Notes under the pieces: generated by a model
The model's database searches: none
The model's input: only the letters and a program-made list of their open reading frames with translations
What the model was told of the DNA's origin: nothing
Shown: positions 57,577-64,000 of the stretch, in pieces
Position numbering within the stretch: position 1 is the first letter of the stretch
How the letters are laid out: the number at the start of each line of letters is the position of its first letter
Program-made: the position numbers and the translations under genes
Origin: Pseudomonas brassicacearum subsp. brassicacearum
GTDB taxonomy: Bacteria > Pseudomonadota > Gammaproteobacteria > Pseudomonadales > Pseudomonadaceae
Reading direction: 5' to 3'
Assembly (NCBI RefSeq): GCF_008801605.1
Contig: NZ_VZPJ01000006.1
Span: 1-64,000, forward strand
DNA length: 64,000 bases

Positions 57577-58803
57577 ATGACTGACAGTTTCGTCACCCAG
57601 TGCCCGCATTGCCATACCCGTTTTCGCGTCAGCCATGCTCAATTGAGCGTGGCCCGCGGGGTGGTTCGTTGCGGCTCGTGCCTGCAAGTGTTCAATGCCG
57701 CACGACAGTTGCTGGAACAACGCACTGCCAAGCAACCGGCGCCTGCCGTCGCGCCGACCGCCAAACCTGCGGTCGAAGCCCCGCCCCGGGCGATCAGCCA
57801 GAAACAATGGAGCGCGGCCGAGCTGGATCTGGATGACCTGGACAAGGAGCTGGCGCGCCTGGAGCGACGCGACAATCGCGCGCCAGGCAATACCGGCCGG
57901 CGCCGGGAAGACAACCTCAGCGCGCAACGCGACTCGCTCTCCAGCGAACAGCAAGCCTGGCCCGACAGCCTGTACAGCGAATCTTCCAGCGAGCGCGTCG
58001 AAGCCGTCCTCCAGGACCCCATCGAACCGTTCGAACCCCACGAACCGGCCCGGCCACCGCGCACCGAGCCGTCCCTGTCCCTGGCCCTTGAACCACTGGA
58101 ACCGGACGACGAACCGGTCGCCCCGCTCCACCTGGCGCCGGACGACGAGCCCGACGAACACCTCGAGCGCCTGTCTGCCACCGACGACCACGACGACGAA
58201 CCCGAGCAACTGGCGCCGTTGCGCAAGTCACGGGAACGCCAGGAGCCGGGGATACGCGCCGAAGCCCTCCACGACCTGGACGACGACCCGCTGCAACTGG
58301 ACTGGCGCAAACGCCGCTCGCCCTGGGGCCGACGCTTGTTGTGGGGCCTGTTGATACTGCTCGCCAGCGCGGCCCTGGGCGGCCAGTACATCGCCTACCA
58401 TTTCGAAGAACTGGCCCGCCAGGACCAGTACCGGCCGTGGTTCCTGCAAATCTGTCCGACCATCGGCTGCGAAGTACCGTCCAAGGTCGACATCGCCAAG
58501 ATCAAGAGCAGCAACCTGGTGGTGCGCAGCCATCCGGAGTTCAGCGGAGCCCTGGTGGTGGACGCGATCATCTACAACCGTGCGCCCTTCTCCCAACCTT
58601 TTCCGTTGCTGGAGTTGCGCTTTGCCGACCTCAACGGACACCTGATCGCCAGCCGTCGCTTCAAGCCCGGCGAGTACCTGGGTGGCGACCTCGAGGACCG
58701 CGGCGAAATGCCGCCCCAGACGCCCATTCACATCGCGCTGGATATCCTGGACCCTGGCCCCAAAGCGGTAAACTACAGTCTGAGCTTCCATTCCCCCGAA
58801 TGA
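57577..58803 (+). CDS. Zinc-ribbon/DUF3426 membrane protein
   Basis: The 408-residue protein begins with an MJ0042-type zinc finger (TQCPHCHTRFRV, VRCGSCLQVF, four Cys). A long acidic, low-complexity linker (about residues 50-245) and one transmembrane helix (LLWGLLILLASAALGGQYIAYHF) follow. The C-terminal domain matches DUF3426 (IKSSNLVVRSHPEFSGALVVDAIIYNRAPFSQPFPLLELRFADL). Regulatory or envelope function is suspected but unknown. Position between prmA and dusB is standard in pseudomonads (PA4851). Confidence 0.9.
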   Translation: MTDSFVTQCPHCHTRFRVSHAQLSVARGVVRCGSCLQVFNAARQLLEQRTAKQPAPAVAPTAKPAVEAPPRAISQKQWSAAELDLDDLDKELARLERRDNRAPGNTGRRREDNLSAQRDSLSSEQQAWPDSLYSESSSERVEAVLQDPIEPFEPHEPARPPRTEPSLSLALEPLEPDDEPVAPLHLAPDDEPDEHLERLSATDDHDDEPEQLAPLRKSRERQEPGIRAEALHDLDDDPLQLDWRKRRSPWGRRLLWGLLILLASAALGGQYIAYHFEELARQDQYRPWFLQICPTIGCEVPSKVDIAKIKSSNLVVRSHPEFSGALVVDAIIYNRAPFSQPFPLLELRFADLNGHLIASRRFKPGEYLGGDLEDRGEMPPQTPIHIALDILDPGPKAVNYSLSFHSPE

Positions 58804-58988
58804 AGCCGGCCAGGGTCGGCCAATTGACGGCAGCTTTCTGACTGACCCCACCCAGACCAAACCGCTGGCGATAACAAAATAGCTGTTCAGATTTTATCCA
58901 ATTCGATCTTTATCCAGTCATCGAGAGCGGGTATCATGCCAACCCTTTTTCGAAGTCTCATGATCCGGCCCCACTTCAGGGAAGTCCT

Positions 58989-59996
58989 ATGTCGGCGGTA
59001 CGCATCGGCCCATATACATTGCAGAACGGCCTGATTCTCGCCCCTATGGCGGGGGTCACCGACCAGCCCTTTCGTCAGTTGTGCAAGCGACTGGGTGCAG
59101 GATTGGTGGTTTCGGAAATGGTCACCAGCGACATGAGTTTGTGGAACACCCGCAAATCGCGTCTGCGCATGATCCACGAAGGTGATCCCGAGCCCCGCTC
59201 GGTACAGATCGCCGGTGGCGACGCACAGATGCTGGCGGAGGCGGCCCGGGCGAATGTCGAGCTGGGGGCGCAGATCATCGACATCAACATGGGCTGCCCG
59301 GCGAAGAAGGTCTGCAACAAGGCCGCAGGCTCGGCGCTGTTGAAAGATGAAGCGCTGGTCACCGAGATCCTGCAGGCGGTCGTCGCCGCAGTGGATGTGC
59401 CGGTGACCCTGAAGATACGCACCGGCTGGGACCGGGAGAACAAGAATGGCCTGGTGGTGGCGAAGATCGCCGAACAGGCGGGCATCACGGCGCTGGCGGT
59501 CCATGGCCGCACCCGTGCCGACCTGTACACCGGCGAAGCCGAGTACGACACCATCGCCGCGATCAAGCAGGCGGTGTCGATTCCGGTGTTTGCCAATGGC
59601 GACGTCGATTCGCCCGAGAAGGCCCGGTACGTGCTGGACGCGACCGGGGCCGATGGCCTGTTGATTGGCCGGGCCGCACAGGGGCGGCCATGGATTTTTC
59701 GTGAGATCGAACACTTCCTGCGCACGGGCGAAAAGCTCGCGCCGCCGCAGTTGTCCGAGGTGGAACGTATTCTGCTAGAGCATCTGGCCGCGCTACATGC
59801 CTTCTACGGAGAAGTCATGGGTGTACGCATTGCTCGCAAGCATGTGGGCTGGTATCTCGCAACCCTGCCGGGCGCCAGGGAGTTTCGCGCCCGTTTCAAT
59901 CGTTTGGATGGTACGCAAGCACAATGCGCCGACGTTCAGGCGTTCTTCGCTGAGCGTTACAAGAGCCTGACAGGGGACGAAGGGGTGGCCGCATGA
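58989..59996 (+). CDS. dusB: tRNA-dihydrouridine synthase B
   Basis: The 335-residue flavoenzyme has the Dus signature: [49 protein letters not shown] with the catalytic Cys, and [22 protein letters not shown]. It reduces uridine in tRNA with NADPH and FMN. The fis ATG overlaps its stop (ATGA), the dusB-fis arrangement typical of gammaproteobacteria. I see no clear promoter in the 185 bases upstream. Confidence 0.95.
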   Translation: MSAVRIGPYTLQNGLILAPMAGVTDQPFRQLCKRLGAGLVVSEMVTSDMSLWNTRKSRLRMIHEGDPEPRSVQIAGGDAQMLAEAARANVELGAQIIDINMGCPAKKVCNKAAGSALLKDEALVTEILQAVVAAVDVPVTLKIRTGWDRENKNGLVVAKIAEQAGITALAVHGRTRADLYTGEAEYDTIAAIKQAVSIPVFANGDVDSPEKARYVLDATGADGLLIGRAAQGRPWIFREIEHFLRTGEKLAPPQLSEVERILLEHLAALHAFYGEVMGVRIARKHVGWYLATLPGAREFRARFNRLDGTQAQCADVQAFFAERYKSLTGDEGVAA

Positions 59997-60313
59997 CGAT
60001 GATGACCGAGACTTTAGTGAGTGGAACAACACCCGTGAGCGACAACGTGAATTTGAAACAGCACCTCAATACGCCCAGCGAAGAAGGCCAGACCCTTCGC
60101 GGGAGTGTCGAGAAGGCGCTGCACAATTATTTCGCCCACCTTGAGGGCGCTGCCGTCACGGATGTGTACAACCTGGTGCTTTCCGAAGTCGAGGCGCCTC
60201 TGCTCGAAAGCGTGATGAACTACGTCAAGGGCAACCAGACCAAAGCCAGTGAGCTGCTGGGCCTGAACCGCGGCACCCTGCGCAAGAAACTCAAGCAGTA
60301 CGATCTGCTGTAA
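59993..60313 (+). CDS. fis: DNA-binding protein Fis
   Basis: The 106-residue protein carries the Fis C-terminus with the helix-turn-helix [26 protein letters not shown] and dimerisation helices before it. It bends DNA at many sites and regulates growth-phase genes. Its start overlaps the dusB stop by four bases, so translation is coupled. A terminator follows at 60331-60364. Confidence 0.96.
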   Translation: MTMMTETLVSGTTPVSDNVNLKQHLNTPSEEGQTLRGSVEKALHNYFAHLEGAAVTDVYNLVLSEVEAPLLESVMNYVKGNQTKASELLGLNRGTLRKKLKQYDLL

Positions 60314-60330
60314 GCATTCAATCAAACCAG

Positions 60331-60364
60331 AAAGGCGCCCGCGTAAAAAACGGTCGCCTTTTTT
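60331..60364 (+). terminator. Rho-independent terminator of dusB-fis
   Basis: AAAGGCGcCCG (60331-60341) pairs imperfectly with CGGtCGCCTTTTTT (60351-60364), loop containing AAAAAA. It lies 17 bases after the fis stop codon. Confidence 0.85.
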
Positions 60365-60396
60365 GCTGACTTCCCTTGCTTTTGATGGAAATTGAA

Positions 60397-62004
60397 ATGA
60401 CCGACCAGACCACCCGCCTGCCGATCCGCCGCGCCTTGATCAGCGTCTCCGACAAGACCGGGATCCTCGAATTCGCCCGCGAGCTGCAACAGCTGGGTGT
60501 CGAGATTCTCTCCACCGGCGGGACCTTCAAGCTGCTGCAGGACAACGGCGTCGCCGCAGTGGAAGTCGCGGACTACACCGGTTTTGCAGAAATGATGGAC
60601 GGTCGGGTCAAGACCCTGCACCCGAAAATCCACGGCGGGATCCTGGGCCGTCGCGGCATCGACGACGCCATCATGAACGAACACGGCATCAAGCCGATCG
60701 ACCTGGTAGCGGTCAACCTCTACCCGTTCGAAGCCACCATCAACAAGCCCGGCTGCGACCTGCCGACCGCCATCGAGAACATCGACATCGGCGGCCCGAC
60801 CATGGTCCGCTCGGCGGCCAAGAACCACAAGGACGTGACCATCGTGGTCAACGCCAGCGACTACGCCAGCGTATTGGAAAACCTCAAGGCCGGTGGCCTG
60901 ACCTACGCCCAGCGTTTCGACCTGATGCTCAAGGCCTTCGAACACACCGCCGCCTACGACGGCATGATCGCCAACTACATGGGCACCGTGAACCAGGCCG
61001 CTGAAACCCTGTCGACCGAAGGCCGCAGCGAATTCCCGCGCACCTTCAACACCCAGTTCGTCAAGGCCCAGGAAATGCGCTACGGCGAGAACCCGCACCA
61101 GAGCGCGGCGTTCTACGTGGAAGCCAAGCCCGCCGAAGTCGGCATTGCCACCGCCACCCAGCTGCAAGGCAAGGAACTGTCGTTCAACAACGTGGCCGAC
61201 ACCGACGCCGCGCTGGAATGCGTGAAGAGCTTCGTCAAGCCCGCCTGCGTGATCGTCAAGCACGCCAACCCGTGTGGCGTGGCCGTGAGCCCGGACGCCG
61301 AGGGCGGTATCCGCCAGGCCTACGAACTGGCCTACGCCACCGATACCGAATCGGCTTTCGGCGGCATCATCGCCTTCAACCGTGAACTGGACGCCGAGAC
61401 CGCCAAGGCCATCGTCGAGCGCCAGTTCGTCGAAGTGATCATCGCCCCTTCGGTCACCGAAGAAGCCCGCGCCATCGTTGCCGCCAAGGCCAACGTCCGC
61501 CTGCTGGCCTGCGGCCAATGGTCGGCCGACCGTGCGCCGGCCTGGGACTACAAGCGTGTCAACGGTGGCCTGCTGGTCCAGAGCCGCGACATTGGCATGA
61601 TCGGCAGCGAAGACCTGAAAGTGGTGACCAAGCGCGCCCCGAGCGAGCAGGAAATCAACGACCTGATCTTCGCCTGGAAAGTCGCCAAGTACGTAAAATC
61701 CAACGCCATCGTCTACGCCAAGAACCGTCAGACCATCGGTGTCGGCGCCGGCCAGATGAGCCGTGTGAACTCGGCCCGCATCGCCGCCATCAAGGCTGAA
61801 CACGCCGGTTTGCAGGTACAAGGCGCGGTCATGGCCTCCGATGCGTTCTTCCCGTTCCGCGACGGCATCGACAACGCAGCGAAGGTCGGCATCACCGCCG
61901 TGATCCAGCCGGGTGGTTCGATGCGTGACAATGAAGTGATTGCGGCTGCCGATGAGGCCGGCATCGCAATGGTCTTTACGGGCATGCGTCACTTCCGTCA
62001 CTGA
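60397..62004 (+). CDS. purH: Bifunctional AICAR transformylase/IMP cyclohydrolase
   Basis: The 535-residue protein has the cyclohydrolase domain at the start ([49 protein letters not shown]). The transformylase domain follows ([42 protein letters not shown] with the catalytic Lys-His). It makes IMP in the last two steps of purine synthesis. ATGs at 60385 and 60397 are possible; MTDQTTRLP at 60397 is the family start. A REP cluster separates it from purD. Confidence 0.96.
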   Translation: MTDQTTRLPIRRALISVSDKTGILEFARELQQLGVEILSTGGTFKLLQDNGVAAVEVADYTGFAEMMDGRVKTLHPKIHGGILGRRGIDDAIMNEHGIKPIDLVAVNLYPFEATINKPGCDLPTAIENIDIGGPTMVRSAAKNHKDVTIVVNASDYASVLENLKAGGLTYAQRFDLMLKAFEHTAAYDGMIANYMGTVNQAAETLSTEGRSEFPRTFNTQFVKAQEMRYGENPHQSAAFYVEAKPAEVGIATATQLQGKELSFNNVADTDAALECVKSFVKPACVIVKHANPCGVAVSPDAEGGIRQAYELAYATDTESAFGGIIAFNRELDAETAKAIVERQFVEVIIAPSVTEEARAIVAAKANVRLLACGQWSADRAPAWDYKRVNGGLLVQSRDIGMIGSEDLKVVTKRAPSEQEINDLIFAWKVAKYVKSNAIVYAKNRQTIGVGAGQMSRVNSARIAAIKAEHAGLQVQGAVMASDAFFPFRDGIDNAAKVGITAVIQPGGSMRDNEVIAAADEAGIAMVFTGMRHFRH

Positions 62005-62018
62005 TACACCGACCCACT

Positions 62019-62171
62019 GTGGGAGCTGGGTTGGTGTGGGAGCAAGGCTCTGTGGGAGCAAGGCTTGCCCGCGATGCAGGCAACTCGGTCCATCAGGCAA
62101 ACCGAGGTGATGCTATCGCGGGCAAGCCTTGCTCCCACACAAGCCCAGCTCCCACACAAGCTCGCTCCCAC
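62019..62171. repeat. Compound REP array between purH and purD
   Basis: The outer arms start GTGGGAGCTGGG at 62019 and end GCTCGCTCCCAC at 62171. Nested inside are GTGTGGGAGCAAGG, a second GTGGGAGCAAGGCTTGCCCG..AT from 62052, then its complement ATCGCGGGCAAGCCTTGCTC, and further TCCCACACAAG copies. The element can fold as stacked stems about 150 bases long, and lies in the gap between two purine-synthesis genes. Confidence 0.85.
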
Positions 62172-62225
62172 AGAAAGGCAGCTTTAGCGCTGCATCCAGA
62201 ATCAGCGTCATCCGAGGTTTTTGAA

Positions 62226-63521
62226 ATGAATGTTTTGATCATTGGCAGCGGTGGCCGCGAACACGCCCTGGCCTGGAAAGTAGCCCAGGATCCACGTGTG
62301 CAGAAGGTTTTCGTGGCACCGGGCAATGCCGGCACCGCCATCGAAGCCAAATGCGAAAACGTCGCCATCGACGTGCTGGCCCTGGAGCAACTGGCCGACT
62401 TCGCCGAGAAGAACGTCTCGCTGACCATCGTCGGCCCGGAAGTGCCGCTGGTCGCCGGCGTGGTCGATCTGTTCCGCGCCCGTGGCCTGGACTGCTTCGG
62501 CCCGACTGCCGGTGCCGCGCAGCTGGAAGGCTCGAAAGCGTTCACCAAGGATTTCCTGGCGCGTCACAAGATCCCGACCGCCGACTACCAGAACTTCACC
62601 GAAATCGAACCGGCCCTGGCGTACCTGCGCGAGAAAGGCGCACCGATCGTGATCAAGGCCGACGGCCTCGCGGCCGGTAAAGGCGTGATCGTTGCCATGA
62701 CCCTGGCCGAAGCCGAAGACGCCGTGCGCGACATGCTCGCCGGCAATGCCTTCGGTGACGCCGGTTCCCGCGTGGTGATCGAAGAGTTCCTCGACGGCGA
62801 GGAAGCCAGCTTCATCGTCATGGTCGATGGCAAGAACGTCCTGCCAATGGCCACCAGCCAGGACCACAAGCGTGTCGGCGACGGCGACAGCGGCCCGAAC
62901 ACCGGCGGCATGGGCGCCTACTCCCCGGCCCCGGTGGTGACTGCCCAAGTGCACCAGCGCGTCATGGACCTGGTGATCTGGCCGACCGTGCGTGGCATGG
63001 CCGAAGAAGGCAACGTCTACACCGGTTTCCTCTATGCCGGCCTGATGATCGACAAGGCTGGTAACCCAAAAGTCATCGAATTCAACTGCCGTTTCGGCGA
63101 TCCTGAGACTCAGCCGGTAATGCTGCGCCTGCAATCGAGCCTGGTCCTGCTGGTCGAGGCCGCACTGGCCCAGGCACTGGACAAGGTCGAAGCCCAGTGG
63201 GATCCGCGCCCAAGCGTCGGTGTCGTATTGGCGGCTGGCGGTTACCCAGGCGACTACGCCAAAGGTAGCGCGATCCAGGGCCTGGACGCCGCAGCCCGCC
63301 TGGAAGGCAAGGTCTTCCATGCAGGCACGGCGTTGAAGGATGGGCAAGTGGTCACCGCCGGTGGTCGTGTGCTGTGCGCCACCGCCATGGGCGCCAGTGT
63401 CGACGAAGCTCAGCAGCAGGCCTACAAGCTTGCCGCCGAGATCGACTGGGAAGGTTGCTTCTACCGCAAGGACATTGGCTACCGCGCCATTGCCCGCGAG
63501 CGTGGCGAAAATCTGGAATAA
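62226..63521 (+). CDS. purD: Phosphoribosylamine-glycine ligase (GAR synthetase)
   Basis: The 431-residue ATP-grasp enzyme starts MNVLIIGSGGREHALAWKV. It has the motifs VGPEVPLVAGVVDLFRARGL, KADGLAAGKGVIVAMTLAEAEDA, GPNTGGMGAYSPAP and EFNCRFGDPETQ with metal-binding residues. It joins glycine to phosphoribosylamine in purine synthesis. The frame runs upstream to 62019 only because the REP array is open. The gene probably shares purpose with purH, though the REP array lies between them. Confidence 0.96.
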   Translation: MNVLIIGSGGREHALAWKVAQDPRVQKVFVAPGNAGTAIEAKCENVAIDVLALEQLADFAEKNVSLTIVGPEVPLVAGVVDLFRARGLDCFGPTAGAAQLEGSKAFTKDFLARHKIPTADYQNFTEIEPALAYLREKGAPIVIKADGLAAGKGVIVAMTLAEAEDAVRDMLAGNAFGDAGSRVVIEEFLDGEEASFIVMVDGKNVLPMATSQDHKRVGDGDSGPNTGGMGAYSPAPVVTAQVHQRVMDLVIWPTVRGMAEEGNVYTGFLYAGLMIDKAGNPKVIEFNCRFGDPETQPVMLRLQSSLVLLVEAALAQALDKVEAQWDPRPSVGVVLAAGGYPGDYAKGSAIQGLDAAARLEGKVFHAGTALKDGQVVTAGGRVLCATAMGASVDEAQQQAYKLAAEIDWEGCFYRKDIGYRAIARERGENLE

Positions 63522-63536
63522 CCCAGCCATTCAGCC

Positions 63537-63561
63537 AGGCAAGGGTCTACGGCCCTTGCCT
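63537..63561 (+). terminator. Hairpin after purD
   Basis: AGGCAAGGG (63537-63545) and CCCTTGCCT (63553-63561) form a perfect 9-bp stem with a 7-base loop, 15 bases after the purD stop. The following GACTGTTCC is a poor U-tract, so termination may be partial and retS may be reached by readthrough. Confidence 0.6.
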
Positions 63562-63620
63562 GACTGTTCCGGCGCCGCGCATAGTTATAATCTGGCATCA
63601 ACCTACGAAGGGATTTCGCC

Positions 63621-64000
63621 GTGCGCTGGCTCAGGATTGCCATAGGCCTTACCGTCACCCTGCTGACGATGCTCTGCATGCTCCCGGCCCAGGCCGCGCC
63701 AGGCAGTGGCTGGGCGGTATTGCTCGACGAACAGGGCGACCTCACGCTGAGCGACATCCGTTCTGCCCGCTACACCAATCAATTCAGCCCCATCGACCTG
63801 GACCGCCTCAAGGCCGCCGAGCCCGGCGGGGCATTGTGGTTGCGTTTCCGCCTGGCCCCCGACCGGCATGAACAGATCCTGCGCATCTTCGCCCCCGACC
63901 TGTCACGCCTGAACCTCTATGTGCTGGACGGCGATGCCCTGGTTGACCAACAAATCAGCGGCAATGCCACGCCGCATACCGAACCGGTGGTACCCAGCAG
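63621..64000 (+). CDS. retS: Hybrid sensor kinase RetS, N-terminal part (truncated by window end)
   Basis: A GTG start (63621), with AAGGGA about 8 bases upstream, opens a frame that runs off the window. The first ~28 residues are a signal peptide (MRWLRIAIGLTVTLLTMLCMLPAQA-APGS), followed by a 7TMR-DISM extracellular-type beta domain (WLRFRLAPDRHEQILRIFAPDLSRLNLYVLDG). Position directly after purH-purD matches retS of P. aeruginosa (PA4856), which represses biofilm via GacS. Only ~127 residues are visible, so the kinase and receiver domains cannot be checked. Confidence 0.7.
   Translation, partial: MRWLRIAIGLTVTLLTMLCMLPAQAAPGSGWAVLLDEQGDLTLSDIRSARYTNQFSPIDLDRLKAAEPGGALWLRFRLAPDRHEQILRIFAPDLSRLNLYVLDGDALVDQQISGNATPHTEPVVPS

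Noticed and set aside
60322..62100. A 592-residue open frame on the minus strand opposite purH
   Set aside because: purH is unmistakable, and the reverse frame runs through the fis terminator and REP array.
62019..62225. Alternative upstream start of purD giving a 500-residue product
   Set aside because: The extra residues are translated REP sequence, and the ATG at 62226 gives the conserved MNVLIIGSGGREHALAW start.

Overview
The window is chromosomal DNA of a Pseudomonas, most likely of the P. fluorescens group. The evidence is a high G+C content, gene order that follows known P. aeruginosa blocks (bau beta-alanine genes, the 8-oxoguanine/adenine deaminase purine block, cueR to RIO kinase, speA to gcbA, aroQ-accB-accC-prmA-dusB-fis-purH-purD-retS), and at least 14 paired REP palindromes (REPINs) of the kind common in fluorescent pseudomonads. 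I see no tRNA, rRNA, CRISPR array, prophage or insertion sequence. Gene names rest on my reading of motifs and remembered gene order; no search was run.

Layout. 1-4200: end of an unknown gene, then beta-alanine catabolism (mmsA, bauA) with a divergent LysR regulator. 4200-17740: a purine/pyrimidine-type block with a TetR regulator, YigZ, a BMP-type ABC transporter (ATPase and two permeases, binding protein further on), 8-oxoguanine deaminase, a 2-oxoglutarate/Fe(II) oxygenase and adenine deaminase. A MerR/SDR/membrane-protein cluster and a Ca2+/H+ antiporter interrupt it. 17850-23900: MFS exporters with ArsR and LysR regulators and a quinone-oxidoreductase-like enzyme. 23990-27750: copper homeostasis (copZ, copA, cueR) with a CueR-type operator at both copZ and copA. 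27900-34680: RIO kinase, AraC regulator, BASS transporter, and a thiolase/ketoreductase/MaoC set for acyl-CoA metabolism. 34900-39180: two DUF4136 lipoproteins, CmoM, a MazG-like protein, a small membrane protein and a MATE exporter. 39180-41290: a compact orphan VgrG with a DUF4123 adaptor. 41570-49820: speA, a SUI1-type factor, Nudix, DUF2333, a GcbA-like diguanylate cyclase and a chemoreceptor. 50080-64000: aroQ, accBC, a 1323-residue toxin-like gene, prmA, a zinc-ribbon protein, dusB-fis, purH, purD and the start of retS.

Most of the window is core metabolism. The accessory material is the VgrG/DUF4123 pair and, above all, the large gene at 52502-56473, which sits between accC and prmA. 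Its first ~960 residues look like a dermonecrotic-toxin-type delivery region with a hydrophobic segment. Its C-terminus has the full motif pattern of a CheD/CNF1-type glutamine deamidase: Ser1141, Cys1147 and His1164, with the Cys-to-His spacing of 17 residues seen in chemotaxis CheD. I regard this as the most likely undescribed system here: a predicted secreted or injected deamidase toxin whose catalytic domain resembles a chemotaxis enzyme, with no immunity gene beside it.

A second non-coding point of interest is the 533-base gap before the ABC transporter. It holds three exact DnaA-box sequences and an 11-bp hairpin.
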